DNA from: an uncultured Allosphingosinicella sp.
Lineage (GTDB): Bacteria; Pseudomonadota; Alphaproteobacteria; Sphingomonadales; Sphingomonadaceae
Direction: 5' to 3'
Length of the DNA stretch: 64,000 bases
Assembly (NCBI GenBank): GCA_934539295.1
Contig: CAKTCN010000016.1
Coordinates: forward strand, 11,753-75,752
Positions 34,856 through 42,930 of this stretch are shown piece after piece. Position numbers and translations under genes: made by a program. Each line of letters starts with the position of its first letter. Position 1 is the first letter of the stretch. The notes beneath the pieces were generated by a model. The model did not search any database and was not told where the DNA came from. It saw only the letters and a program-made list of their open reading frames with translations.

Positions 34856-35005
34856 TCGCGCCGATCCCTGGCCACCAACTCGATCCTCGAGCGGCTCAAG
34901 CCGAACGACGGTCCATGCACGAATAGGTGCGATGCGATCCTGCGCGCGGCTGCACGCAAACGCAGGTCATGTCGTAGTGAAATACGCAGACAGTCTCTTG
35001 AAGAC

Positions 35006-35080
35006 TGGAGCGGGCGAAGGGATTCGAACCCTCGACCCCAACCTTGGCAAGGTTGTGCTCTACCCCTGAGCTACGCCCGC
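35006..35080 (-). tRNA. tRNA-Gly (anticodon GCC)
   Basis: On the minus strand GCGGGCG pairs with CGCCCGC to form the acceptor stem; the anticodon stem-loop caacc-TTGCCAA-ggttg gives anticodon GCC. The T-arm is GGTTCGAATCCC. Discriminator T and CCA are encoded (35006-35009). A plus-strand frame over it yields the familiar spurious GEGIRTLDPNLGK peptide. Confidence 0.97.
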
Positions 35081-35252
35081 TCTGGCGCCTTGTGATCGTT
35101 GGCGTGTCGCCTTCGATCCGGGTGAGGCGCGGCTGTTAGCAGGCGATTTTCAGGTCGGCAACCCCCTTACGCATGAAATCCGCCGCACTTGGCAGACGGG
35201 CGCATCTTCCCACATAGGATGGACGGCAGGACACAGGCGAAGAGGGTATAAG

Positions 35253-36161
35253 GTGGCGACACTCGGCATGAGCGCGGCGGAACGCGAGGCGCTGGAGCAA
35301 TTCAGGACGGACGTGATCGAACCGTCGATGACCAGCCTCGTCATTCTCGATTTCTGGGCCGAATGGTGCGGCCCGTGCAAGCAGCTGACTCCCGTGCTGG
35401 AAAAGGTCGCGGCCGACTATGCGGATCGCGGCGTCGTGCTGGCCAAGGTCAACGTGGACGAGAACAAGCTCGTCGCCGCGCAATTCCGCGTTCAGTCCAT
35501 CCCCACCGTCTATGCCCTGTTTCAGGGGCAGCTGGTCGCCGACCTCACGTCTGCGCGCACGGAGGGGCAGCTCACGCGCATTCTGGACCAGATACTGACG
35601 CAACTGCCGGTGGAAGGCGCCGTGCAGCAGCAGGAGGCCGAGATCGAGCCGCTGGTCGCCATGGGCGAGGAGGTGCTGGCGCAAGGCGATGCCGAGCGCG
35701 CAGTGGGTATCTTCGCCCAGCTGCTCGACATGGCACCCGAACATGCGGAGGTGAATGGCGGCCTTGCCCGCGCCCTGATCGCCGCCGGTCGTACGGAGGA
35801 GGCGCAGGCATTGCTCGACCAATTGCCGGAGAAGATCGCCGGCGATCCTGCGATCGCCCGCGCGCGATCGGCCGTCGAAGTTGCAGGATCTGCGCCCACC
35901 GGTGAATTGGCCGAATTCGAGCGGCGCATTGCCGCCGATCCCGACGATCATGAGGCGCGGCTGGAGCTTGCCGGCGCGTTGATGGCACGCGGCGATCGCG
36001 ATGCCGCTGCCGAGCAATTGTTCGAGAGCATCGGCCGCGACCGCGCGTGGAACGAAGGCGCCGCGCGCAAGCGGCTGCTGCAATTCCTTGAAGTGGTGGG
36101 GCTGGAGGATCCGTGGGCCGGGCAGCAGCGCCGGCGCCTTTCGGCAATCCTGTTCACCTGA
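35253..36161 (+). CDS. Thioredoxin-TPR co-chaperone (CnoX/YbbN-like)
   Basis: The protein has 302 residues and a GTG start. The N-terminal thioredoxin domain has the complete active site WCGPC (38-42) within LDFWAEWCGPCKQLTPVLEK, so it should be redox-active, unlike E. coli YbbN, which has a changed motif. A helical TPR-type region follows (about 130-302: GEEVLAQGDAERAVGIFAQL, GGLARALIAAGRTEEAQALL). It probably protects proteins from oxidative aggregation with GroEL and DnaK. It overlaps the next gene by one base. Confidence 0.92.
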   Translation: MATLGMSAAEREALEQFRTDVIEPSMTSLVILDFWAEWCGPCKQLTPVLEKVAADYADRGVVLAKVNVDENKLVAAQFRVQSIPTVYALFQGQLVADLTSARTEGQLTRILDQILTQLPVEGAVQQQEAEIEPLVAMGEEVLAQGDAERAVGIFAQLLDMAPEHAEVNGGLARALIAAGRTEEAQALLDQLPEKIAGDPAIARARSAVEVAGSAPTGELAEFERRIAADPDDHEARLELAGALMARGDRDAAAEQLFESIGRDRAWNEGAARKRLLQFLEVVGLEDPWAGQQRRRLSAILFT

Positions 36162-36781
36162 TGCCGCTGACGCTGCCCATCTTCCCGCTTGCCGGGGCCC
36201 TGCTGTTTCCGCGCAGCGCATTGCCGCTCCACATCTTCGAGCCGCGCTACCGGGAGATGGTGAAGGATGCATTGGGCGGCGAGAAGCTGATCGGCATGGT
36301 CCAGCCGCGCGATCGCAACGATCCGCCGGCGGTGTTCGGTACGGGCTGCATCGGGCGCATCATCGAGTCGGAAGCGCTGAACGATGGCCGTTTCAACATC
36401 GTGCTGGAGGGGACGCGCCGTTTCCGCATCGTGCGCGAACTCGCCGCGCAGACGCCGTACCGGCAGGTCCATGCCGACCCCTTCCTGTCGGACGACGGGG
36501 ACATGGAGCCGCTGGCGAGTATCGAACGCGCGGACCTGGAACGCGAATCACGCCGCTTCGCCGATGCGCTCGGCTATGCGGTGGACTGGGAGGCCGTGTC
36601 GCGCCTCGACGATGAAAGCCTCGTCAACGGCATCGCCCAGATCGCACCGCTCGACATCGGATCGAAACAGGCCTTGCTGGAAGCCGAGGGGCTTTCCGAG
36701 CGTGCCGACCTCCTCGTCCAGTTCATGCAGTTCCAGCGGCTGGCGCCCGGCGGCGCGGACGGGCCGGAGACGTTGCAATGA
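36161..36781 (+). CDS. LON peptidase substrate-binding-domain protein
   Basis: The protein has 206 residues. It is a stand-alone Lon N-terminal domain: [38 protein letters not shown] and [19 protein letters not shown]. No AAA or protease part is present. The role is unknown; it may bind substrates or regulate Lon. It is translated in an overlapping run with the thioredoxin-TPR gene (1 base) and the Trm112-like gene (ATGA). Confidence 0.93.
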   Translation: MPLTLPIFPLAGALLFPRSALPLHIFEPRYREMVKDALGGEKLIGMVQPRDRNDPPAVFGTGCIGRIIESEALNDGRFNIVLEGTRRFRIVRELAAQTPYRQVHADPFLSDDGDMEPLASIERADLERESRRFADALGYAVDWEAVSRLDDESLVNGIAQIAPLDIGSKQALLEAEGLSERADLLVQFMQFQRLAPGGADGPETLQ

Positions 36782-36945
36782 TTGCCGCGGACCTGCTGGC
36801 CAGGCTGATATGCCCGCTCACCCGCACGCAGTTGCGCTATGACGAGGCGCGGGGCGAACTCGTTTCCGAAGCCGCGGGTCTGGCCTATCCGGTGCGAAAG
36901 GGGCGGCCCGTCCTGATCGCCGAGGAAGCGCGCAAGCTGCGCTGA
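36778..36945 (+). CDS. Trm112-like protein (UPF0434/YcaR type)
   Basis: This 55-residue protein starts at ATG 36778, overlapping the previous stop. [19 protein letters not shown] and the later [18 protein letters not shown] match the family. Only one cysteine remains (Cys12), so a full zinc site is unlikely, as in many alphaproteobacterial members with CPLT in place of CPxC. Relatives activate methyltransferases in other domains of life; the bacterial role is not settled. Confidence 0.88.
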   Translation: MIAADLLARLICPLTRTQLRYDEARGELVSEAAGLAYPVRKGRPVLIAEEARKLR

Positions 36946-36946
36946 G

Positions 36947-37888
36947 CTAGACCTCGCTTGACTGCTGCGTCGGACCGGGGCGGGACGAGCGAAGCGCGAT
37001 GAACAGCCCGATCAGCGCCAATATGCCGCCCGCCACCGCCAGCGTCGACCAATGATATCCTTCGAACGCCGTCGACAGCCCCATGGCGATCATGGGCACG
37101 AGCAGGCCGGAATAGGCCGCCTTACCCGGGCCGATGGCGCGGATCACCGCGAAGTAGAGGGTGAAGGCCAGGGCCGAGCCGAGCAGGCCCAGGTAGAGCG
37201 TGCCGACCAGATAGCCTAGACGGGGCTCGATCACCGGCGGCCCCGTCGTTACCCAGGCGAAGATCGCATCGGCGATCGTGCCGTAGAGCATGCCCAGCGC
37301 CAGCATGGACGCGATCGGACGCGCCTTCACCGCGCGTGTCGCCTGGAGTACGTTCGACACGGATGCGCTCAGCAGGCCGCCGAAGGTGAGGGCGATGCCG
37401 ATCAGCACCTCGCTGTCGCCCGCAGGATTTGCCCGCATCTCCTGAACGAACAGCAGGGCGGTTCCGGTCACGGTGATGAGCGAGCCGATCGCAAAGCGCG
37501 GTGTCGGCTTATGACCCAGAAACGCCCAGGCGAGCAGGCTGTTGGGGACCAGCAGCATGGCGAAGACCACGGCGACAAGGCCGGATGTCACATGCTCCTC
37601 CGCCGCATAGACGAAGTTGAAGTTGAGCATGAACTGCGGCAGCCCGAAGGCGAGCGCGAGCAGGTGCCCGTTCCGCCCGACGCGGAACGAGGCACGTGTC
37701 GCCAGCGCGTAGGCGAACATCGCGATGGTCGCGACGGTGAAGCGGTAGGTGACCGACCATACTGCCGGGACCGGGCCGAGCTGATCCTTGATCACCAGCC
37801 AGGTCCATCCCCAGATCAGGGTAACCAGAATGAAGGGGATGAGGACGCGCGGGCTGGAGAAGCCCGGCTGGCCCACCTCCTGGTTCAC
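36947..37888 (-). CDS. EamA/DMT-family transporter
   Basis: This membrane protein has 313 residues and ten predicted helices in two EamA repeats (about 15-145 and 160-300); LVTLIWGWTWLVIKD and ALGMLYGTIADAIFAW are characteristic. The GTG start at 37888 overlaps the threonine-aldolase stop (GTGA), so the pair is coupled and the likely substrate is an amino acid or related metabolite. Drug/metabolite exporters of this fold often move amino acids such as threonine, but direction and substrate are inferred. Confidence 0.9.
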   Translation of the reverse strand: MNQEVGQPGFSSPRVLIPFILVTLIWGWTWLVIKDQLGPVPAVWSVTYRFTVATIAMFAYALATRASFRVGRNGHLLALAFGLPQFMLNFNFVYAAEEHVTSGLVAVVFAMLLVPNSLLAWAFLGHKPTPRFAIGSLITVTGTALLFVQEMRANPAGDSEVLIGIALTFGGLLSASVSNVLQATRAVKARPIASMLALGMLYGTIADAIFAWVTTGPPVIEPRLGYLVGTLYLGLLGSALAFTLYFAVIRAIGPGKAAYSGLLVPMIAMGLSTAFEGYHWSTLAVAGGILALIGLFIALRSSRPGPTQQSSEV

Positions 37889-38886
37889 AGCGTCCGGATC
37901 GCGGCGGCGAGCGCGTCGACATCGTCTGCGCGCTGGTCCCAGCTGGTGACCAGTCGCGCTTCGCCGACGCCCCAGTCGTAGAAGTCGAAGCCTTTCGTGC
38001 GCAGGCTTGCCGCCTCCTCCCCGGTGACTGTCAGGAAGACCTCATTCGCCTCGACCGGATGGACGAGGCGCTCACCGGCCGCGGCGGCAAGGCGCGCGGC
38101 CGCATCGTTGGCTGCCGCTGCATTGCGCAGCCAGAGGCCGCCGTCCAGCATGGCGAGGATCTGCGCAGCAAGGAAGCGACCCTTGGACATGAGCTGCCCG
38201 GCGCGCTTGCGGCGGTATTTCGAAGCCGCAAGGCCTTTGTCATCGAAGAAGATCAACGCCTCGGCCGACATGCCGCCATTCTTGACAAAGCCGAAGCTGA
38301 GCGCATCGACCCCGGCCTTCCAGGTCAGCTCGGCCGGCGTGCAGCCGAGCCGCGCAACTGCATTGGCGAAGCGGGCGCCATCCATGTGAAAGCCGAGGCC
38401 GCGCTCCCGGGCAAGCGCGCAAAGGGCGGCGACCTCGTCGGGCGTGTAGACGAGGCCATATTCGGTGGCGTTGGTGATAGAAAGGGCGTGCGGCTGCACC
38501 TGGTGCACATCGGCGCGCACGGTGGCGAGAAGCGCGCGCACCGCTTCGGGCGTGAGCTTGGCGCCGGGACCTTCGGCCAGCATCAGCTTGGCGCCATGGG
38601 TGAAGAATTCGGGCGCGCCCGCTTCATCCGTCTGGATGTGTGCGTCGCGATGGCAGATGACGCCGCCATGCGGCGGGCAGAGCCCCGCAAGCGCCAGGCA
38701 GTTGGCGGCGGTGCCGGTAGTGACCCACATGGCATGAACGCGCCGTTCGAACAGGTCGGAGAAAGCGGCGTCGAGACGCTGGCTGATCGCGTCACCATCA
38801 TAGGCCGTGTCGACGCGGTTGGCGGCGGCGATCGCCTCCATGACCTCGGGGCAGACGGTGGCGGCATTGTCGGAGAAGAAGCGCAT
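37885..38886 (-). CDS. ltaE: Low-specificity L-threonine aldolase-like PLP enzyme
   Basis: The protein has 333 residues from ATG 38886 (the frame runs further upstream without a good start). SDNAATVCPEVMEAIAAAN is at the N-terminus; the PLP lysine is probably Lys202 in LSFGFVKNGGMSAEAL, preceded by FHMDGARFANAV (about 167-178). It would split L-threonine or allo-threonine to glycine and acetaldehyde, in the cytoplasm. It is coupled to an EamA transporter gene. Confidence 0.9.
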   Translation of the reverse strand: MRFFSDNAATVCPEVMEAIAAANRVDTAYDGDAISQRLDAAFSDLFERRVHAMWVTTGTAANCLALAGLCPPHGGVICHRDAHIQTDEAGAPEFFTHGAKLMLAEGPGAKLTPEAVRALLATVRADVHQVQPHALSITNATEYGLVYTPDEVAALCALARERGLGFHMDGARFANAVARLGCTPAELTWKAGVDALSFGFVKNGGMSAEALIFFDDKGLAASKYRRKRAGQLMSKGRFLAAQILAMLDGGLWLRNAAAANDAAARLAAAAGERLVHPVEANEVFLTVTGEEAASLRTKGFDFYDWGVGEARLVTSWDQRADDVDALAAAIRTL

Positions 38887-38950
38887 GGGCGCGGGCAATA
38901 AGCGTGTGTGGTGGCGGGTCAACCTCAATGCCTGCCCGCGGCGAGGACGG

Positions 38951-39691
38951 TCAGGCCGGCGCCAGCGCCTCCGCCAGCCATTCCGGCATCAATGCCGCGC
39001 CCAGATCGTCCACCCGCCGGTGCTCCACGGCCAGCCCGAGCTCCGGATAGAGAAGCCGCGTTCGCGGCCCTTCTGCGTCGGTCGGCACCACGACTAGGCG
39101 GCGGTTCACCTTCTGGCGCCAGTTCATGCGGGCGGTATTCTCCTGACCCACATAGCAACCCTTGGCGAAGCTGACGCCGTTCAGTTCGGCGGCATTGCAC
39201 TCCAGCCACAGCGTCTTGTCGCTGCCGAGTTCGGCCACACCTTCCGTCACGCCGAGCGCGAGGCGGTGCGAAATCCATCCCTCTGCCGCTTCCCCTGCTG
39301 GCGCGAGCCAACGCCGGCCGAGCGCAGGCAATCGCGGGTCGGCCGCCATGTGCTCCTGGGCTCCTGCCCGCGCAGGAACATCGGGGCTCCAATGCACGGC
39401 CAAGCTCTCTTTTCGCGCGATCGTGACCTTGCGGCGCAGGCGATAGAGGGTGAGGCGGCGGGCGAGCGCGTCGGCCTGACTGGCCTCGCAATCGACCAGC
39501 ACGTCACCGCCATCGGCCCACAGGATGAAATCGAACAATGCCTTTCCCTGCGCCGACAGCAAAGCCGCCCAGAGCGGTTGGCCAGGCCCGAGCAGGTTCA
39601 GGTCGTTAGTGACGAGCCCCTGGAGAAAGCCGCGCACGTCCTCCCCCGACAGGCGAAGGAGCGAGCGGTCGACGAGGGTGGTGCCGGGCAT
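38951..39691 (-). CDS. ygfZ: YgfZ/GcvT-like folate-binding protein
   Basis: The protein has 246 residues from ATG 39691. [20 protein letters not shown] and the hallmark [15 protein letters not shown] (KGCYxGQE motif) identify the YgfZ family, a folate-dependent helper in Fe-S enzyme maintenance. The mid-protein segment around [13 protein letters not shown] is encoded by bases that match half of a dispersed palindrome (39351-39381). A longer frame into pyrC's antisense is spurious. It is divergent from pyrC, 51 bases between starts. Confidence 0.9.
   Translation of the reverse strand: MPGTTLVDRSLLRLSGEDVRGFLQGLVTNDLNLLGPGQPLWAALLSAQGKALFDFILWADGGDVLVDCEASQADALARRLTLYRLRRKVTIARKESLAVHWSPDVPARAGAQEHMAADPRLPALGRRWLAPAGEAAEGWISHRLALGVTEGVAELGSDKTLWLECNAAELNGVSFAKGCYVGQENTARMNWRQKVNRRLVVVPTDAEGPRTRLLYPELGLAVEHRRVDDLGAALMPEWLAEALAPA
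39351..39381 (+). repeat. Family 2 palindrome half-copy inside the ygfZ reading frame
   Basis: CTGGGCTCCTGC-ccg-CGCAGGAacat matches the right half of the elements at 13387-13456 and 23737-23802 (CTGGGCTCCTGC-ttt-CGCAGGAgcac) at about 20 of 26 positions. It lies in frame within ygfZ and contributes residues near PARAGAQEH, without a stop or frameshift. Confidence 0.6.
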
Positions 39692-39742
39692 GGGGAGGAG
39701 GTAGGGAGCCACGGTCCCGAACGCAAATTCTCGCGAGCATCC

Positions 39743-40792
39743 ATGACCGCCCAGCGCATCACCATCCGCCGCCCCGACGATTGGCACCTCCACCTGCGCG
39801 ATGGCGCAATGCTGGAGGCTGTTGTCGGCCATAGCGCGCGGCAGTTCGCGCGCGCGATCGTGATGCCGAACCTGACGCCGCCGGTCACCACGGCCGAGGC
39901 GGCCCGCGCCTATCGCGACCGCATCCTGGCCGCGCTGCCGCAAGGTGCGCGCTTCGAGCCGCTGATGACCTGCTACCTCACCGATGGCGCGGATCCGCAG
40001 GAAATGGCGCGCGGCCATGCGCAAGGCGTGTTCACCGCGGCAAAGCTCTACCCCGCCCATGCCACCACCAACAGCGCGCATGGCGTGACCGACATCGGCA
40101 ACATCTATCCGGTGCTCGAAACAATGCAGCGGATCGGGATGCCGCTGCTGGTCCATGGCGAGGTGACCGATCCTGCCGTGGACATTTTCGACCGGGAGGC
40201 CGTGTTCATCGAACGCGTATTCGAACGCCTCGTACGCGATTTTCCGGGTCTCAGGATGGTGTTCGAACATATTACGACGGGTGATGCGGCCGACTTCGTG
40301 ATGGCGAGCGGCCCGAACATCGGCGCGACCGTCACGCCCCAGCATCTCGTCATCAACCGCAATCACCTGCTGGTCGGCGGGATCAAGCCGCATCTCTACT
40401 GCCTGCCCGTCGCCAAGCGTGAGGCGCACCGGCTGGCGGTGCGCAAGGCGGCGACGTCCGGTTCGCCCAAATTCTTCCTGGGCACCGACAGTGCGCCGCA
40501 CGCGGTCGGCGCCAAGGAATCCGCCTGCGGCTGCGCCGGCATCTTCAACGCTCCGTTCGCGCTGGAAAGCTATCTGACCGTGTTCGAGGAAGAAGGAGCG
40601 CTCGACCATTTCGAAGCCTTCGCCTCGGAAAATGGCCCGCGTTTCTACGGTCTCCCGCTGAACGAGGGGCGCATCACGCTGGAGCGCGCCGACGTGCGCG
40701 TGCCTGATACTCTCCCTGCGCCGGGCGACCTGGTTCCGTTCCATGCGGGCGAGACGCTGCGCTGGTCCTTCGTCGAGCCGGCGAGCGCCTGA
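39743..40792 (+). CDS. pyrC: Dihydroorotase (class II, PyrC)
   Basis: The protein has 349 residues, close to E. coli PyrC (348). Metal-binding HLH (His15, His17) lies in [10 protein letters not shown], the carboxylated lysine is Lys101 in [17 protein letters not shown], and further ligands are in LLVHGEVTD and EHITT; the catalytic Asp is in [11 protein letters not shown]. It converts carbamoyl-aspartate to dihydroorotate in pyrimidine synthesis. ATG 39743 is the start; the frame extends upstream only through antisense of ygfZ. Confidence 0.97.
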   Translation: MTAQRITIRRPDDWHLHLRDGAMLEAVVGHSARQFARAIVMPNLTPPVTTAEAARAYRDRILAALPQGARFEPLMTCYLTDGADPQEMARGHAQGVFTAAKLYPAHATTNSAHGVTDIGNIYPVLETMQRIGMPLLVHGEVTDPAVDIFDREAVFIERVFERLVRDFPGLRMVFEHITTGDAADFVMASGPNIGATVTPQHLVINRNHLLVGGIKPHLYCLPVAKREAHRLAVRKAATSGSPKFFLGTDSAPHAVGAKESACGCAGIFNAPFALESYLTVFEEEGALDHFEAFASENGPRFYGLPLNEGRITLERADVRVPDTLPAPGDLVPFHAGETLRWSFVEPASA

Positions 40793-40838
40793 ATCCTCGG
40801 GCATCGCCGCGGATCAAGCTCTACGTCGCGAAGCGTGC

Positions 40839-40877
40839 GAATGTTGGTGGAATTCACCGATGCACCTGCCAACATTC
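40839..40877 (+). promoter_or_regulatory. Inverted repeat upstream of the PspC locus (possible activator site)
   Basis: GAATGTTGG (40839-40847) and CCAACATTC (40869-40877) are perfect 9-base reverse complements separated by 21 bases. The centre is about 100 bases upstream of a sigma-54-like promoter, the spacing typical of bacterial enhancer-binding sites. It could instead be a weak pyrC terminator; the large loop argues against that. Confidence 0.4.
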
Positions 40878-40954
40878 AGCATTCACAGTCTGGCTAAACA
40901 CTGCTCACAGCCATTGGATCATGTAAGAACCGCAGTTTTCCGCCACTTTCTACA

Positions 40955-40973
40955 CTTGGCACACCGTCTGCAA
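40955..40973 (+). promoter_or_regulatory. Sigma-54-type promoter candidate for small peptide and PspC genes
   Basis: The sequence is cTTGGCACaccgtcTGCaaa: a -24 TGGCAC element with GG at 40958-40959 and a -12 GC at 40970-40971, spaced GG-N10-GC as sigma-54 requires. It is 58 bases from the ATG at 41029, in an AT-richer 236-base intergenic region. In E. coli the psp genes are transcribed by sigma-54, which makes this match meaningful next to a PspC gene. Confidence 0.45.
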
Positions 40974-41028
40974 ATCTCTTGGCATCCCCGCCGGATCGTC
41001 CGGCAGGACAGTTGAAGGAGCCAAGATC

Positions 41029-41142
41029 ATGAACATCCAGTCGATCAATCTGCAGCAGGTTGCCGTTTCCGTCCTCGGCGCGCTGGTTGCCACCACCTTC
41101 TTCCTCTCCGCCGCGATCGGCCCGGTCGGTCAGCTCATCTGA
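41029..41142 (+). CDS. 37-residue single-span membrane peptide
   Basis: This complete short frame starts at ATG 41029, preceded by a strong GAAGGAG ribosome site, and ends at TGA 41140-41142. It begins MNIQSINLQQVAVSVLGALV and ends GPVGQLI; residues ~10-30 form one hydrophobic helix. It lies 37 bases before the PspC gene, in the same transcript by position. No family is recognised; it may be a membrane-stress partner of PspC. Confidence 0.7.
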   Translation: MNIQSINLQQVAVSVLGALVATTFFLSAAIGPVGQLI

Positions 41143-41179
41143 CCGACGGACGATCGCCCCGCATCAAGGAACAGGAACA

Positions 41180-41368
41180 ATGAACAGCCACTTCGCTCTC
41201 GACCGCAGTCACGGCAAACTGATGGGCGTATGCTCGGGCCTCGCCCGCAGCACCGGGATCGACCCCCTTGGCATCCGCCTGCTCGCCGTCATAGGTACGC
41301 TGACGCTGCTCGGACCGCTCGGCCCCATCCTCTATCTCGTAACCGCAATGGTGGCCCCGAATGACTAA
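41180..41368 (+). CDS. PspC-domain protein
   Basis: This 62-residue protein starts at ATG 41180. The PspC domain begins LDRSHGKLMGVCSGLARSTG, followed by IRLLAVIGTLTLLGPLGPI, a membrane helix, and the end TAMVAPND. PspC-domain proteins sense or respond to envelope stress at the inner membrane. The canonical PspA/PspB/PspF genes are not in the window, so this is a reduced phage-shock-type locus. It is preceded by a 37-residue membrane peptide gene and a sigma-54-like promoter. Confidence 0.9.
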   Translation: MNSHFALDRSHGKLMGVCSGLARSTGIDPLGIRLLAVIGTLTLLGPLGPILYLVTAMVAPND

Positions 41369-41453
41369 GCCGCGCAGCCTTTACCGCCGCTACCTCGTCA
41401 ACCTTCAGGCCTTTCTGGCGCGGCCGGCCAAGCTGCCGGCCGCCCGGAACTAG
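41361..41453 (+). CDS. 30-residue basic peptide downstream of PspC (tentative)
   Basis: ATG 41361 overlaps the PspC stop by 8 bases and the frame runs to TAG 41451-41453: MTKPRSLYRRYLVNLQAFLA, then RPAKLPAARN. It is strongly basic with a central amphipathic stretch. Its last bases overlap the convergent GFA gene. Translational overlap is the only support; it may be a chance frame. Confidence 0.35.
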   Translation: MTKPRSLYRRYLVNLQAFLARPAKLPAARN

Positions 41454-41797
41454 GCCAGGTTCGCTCCGTCGTAGCGAACGATCTTCAGCGCGCCGAGGTC
41501 GAAATCCTCGGCACAGCGCAGGTTCACCGCCACCATGGGCCCGCCTGGGCCCTCACCTTCGCCGAACGGCGCGCAGCCGCAGCTGCTGCAGAATTGATGG
41601 CGTATCGCATGCTTGTTGAACGTGTAGGTGGTAATCGCATCCCGCGACGTCTCGAGCGTGAAAGCGTCAGGGCTGACAAAGGCCAGTAGATAGCCGTTGC
41701 GCCGGCAGATGGAGCAATTGCACTCCATCGCCTCCATCAGCTGTGCGTCCAGCCGATACGCAACCTTGCCGCAATGGCAGCTTCCCCGAATGGCCAT
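41450..41797 (-). CDS. GFA-family (glutathione-dependent formaldehyde-activating-like) protein
   Basis: The protein has 115 residues from ATG 41797 with GAGGAG upstream. Zinc ligands follow the GFA/CENP-V pattern: Cys7, Cys9 (SCHCGKV), Cys26, Cys28, Cys31 (CNCSICRR) and Cys70, Cys73, Cys75 (CSSCGC). Members were named for glutathione-formaldehyde condensation, but most, including this one, have unknown substrates. It is divergent from a VOC-family gene (about 110 bases between starts). Confidence 0.9.
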   Translation of the reverse strand: MAIRGSCHCGKVAYRLDAQLMEAMECNCSICRRNGYLLAFVSPDAFTLETSRDAITTYTFNKHAIRHQFCSSCGCAPFGEGEGPGGPMVAVNLRCAEDFDLGALKIVRYDGANLA

Positions 41798-41906
41798 GAC
41801 CCTGCTCCTCGCTGCGTCGATACTCCCAAAGAATGCGTGCGGATGTCCGCCTTGTCCATCTTCGGACACTTGTTAGTCTCGTCGCAGATAACAGGGAGGA
41901 AGAGAG

Positions 41907-42293
41907 ATGCCGGTGCTCGGGATAGGCGGATTGTTCTTTCGCGCAAAGGATCCGGACGTGCTTTCGGCCTGGTACAAGGCGCATCTCGGCATCGGGCCTG
42001 GCTGCGACAGTTCGGGGACGGGCGAGGGTAGTGAGTGGTTCTGGACGGTGGCCGGCGGCCCTGTCGTCTTCCAGCCCTTCAAGGAGTCGAGCGACTATTT
42101 CGCGGCCGACAAGCAGTTCATGCTGAACCTGCGCGTGTCGGAGATCGACGCGCTTCTCGACGGGCTGCGGACGGCCGGCATCGAGGTGATCACCAAGCCG
42201 GAATGGGACGATGCCTCCACCGGCCGCTTCGCGCGCATCCACGACCCCGAGGGTAATGCGGTCGAACTCTGGCAGCCACCGAGCGAGATGTAG
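41907..42293 (+). CDS. VOC-family (glyoxalase/bleomycin-resistance fold) protein
   Basis: This single-module VOC protein has 128 residues: GGLFFRAKDPDVLSAWYKAH at the N-terminus and the C-terminal FARIHDPEGNAVELWQP with the usual metal-binding Glu. Such proteins open, isomerise or bind small molecules; the substrate cannot be told. It is divergent from the GFA gene; both could handle reactive carbonyls, though this is inference. Confidence 0.88.
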   Translation: MPVLGIGGLFFRAKDPDVLSAWYKAHLGIGPGCDSSGTGEGSEWFWTVAGGPVVFQPFKESSDYFAADKQFMLNLRVSEIDALLDGLRTAGIEVITKPEWDDASTGRFARIHDPEGNAVELWQPPSEM

Positions 42294-42321
42294 ACCCTCA
42301 ACCCCCGACTAGATGGCGTGA

Positions 42322-42930
42322 TCAGGGACGTGTGTCCCAGCCGATGAAGCGCGGCGCCCCCGCGTGCACTGCAAGCTCGCCCCACGCGCCAGTGCGCAGC
42401 TTGAGATTCGGCCGTTCGCCGCGGCCGAGCAGTTCGGGAAAGGCCAGGAAAGCGAAGCGCGCGGCGCCGTTGCTGGTGACCAGTACGTGCGTGCCTCCGC
42501 TCAGGCCGGCGACGAACGCCTGCCAAGCGGCGATGCGGCCCGGGGCGTCCACCGTCCAGTCGGAAGGCGCTTCGCCGCGTGCGTCCCACGCCTCGATCGC
42601 ATGGTGGCCGATGCGCGCCACCACCTCATCCTCGGTCCTGTTCTCGTCGGGACCATGATCGATCTCGTCCAGGAAGGCAGGCGTGTCGGTGTCCGGCTTC
42701 ACGCCCACCGCCGCGCCGATCAGGGCGCCGGTTTCACGCGCGCGCAGCAGCGGGCTGGTCACGATCCGGTCGGGCCGGATGCCCTGCGCCGCGAAAGCCG
42801 CGCCGATCGCCTGTGCCTGCACGCGACCGCTTTCGACCAGCGGCAGGTCAGTGCGTGCGCCGACCCTGCGCGGCGCCTCGCCGGGCGCGAAAGTGTTGCC
42901 ATGGCGAACGATGAAGAGCCGCGCACTCAT
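42322..42930 (-). CDS. Histidine phosphatase-family protein (Kdo operon)
   Basis: The protein has 202 residues from ATG 42930, overlapping the kdsB stop (ATGA). The phosphoglycerate-mutase-type active site is FIVRHGNTFAPGE (His10), with TSPLLRARETGALIG and HVLVTSNGAARFAF holding the second histidine-region equivalents (the usual GHG is replaced by TSNG here). It is the third gene of kdsD-kdsB-phosphatase, a position that invites a role in Kdo phosphate chemistry, but homology alone gives only a phosphatase fold. Confidence 0.85.
   Translation of the reverse strand: MSARLFIVRHGNTFAPGEAPRRVGARTDLPLVESGRVQAQAIGAAFAAQGIRPDRIVTSPLLRARETGALIGAAVGVKPDTDTPAFLDEIDHGPDENRTEDEVVARIGHHAIEAWDARGEAPSDWTVDAPGRIAAWQAFVAGLSGGTHVLVTSNGAARFAFLAFPELLGRGERPNLKLRTGAWGELAVHAGAPRFIGWDTRP

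Noticed and set aside
34665..35069. Plus-strand frame containing GEGIRTLDPNLGKVVLYP
   Set aside because: It runs through the mitofilin-like gene in another frame and then tRNA-Gly; also a well-known artefact.
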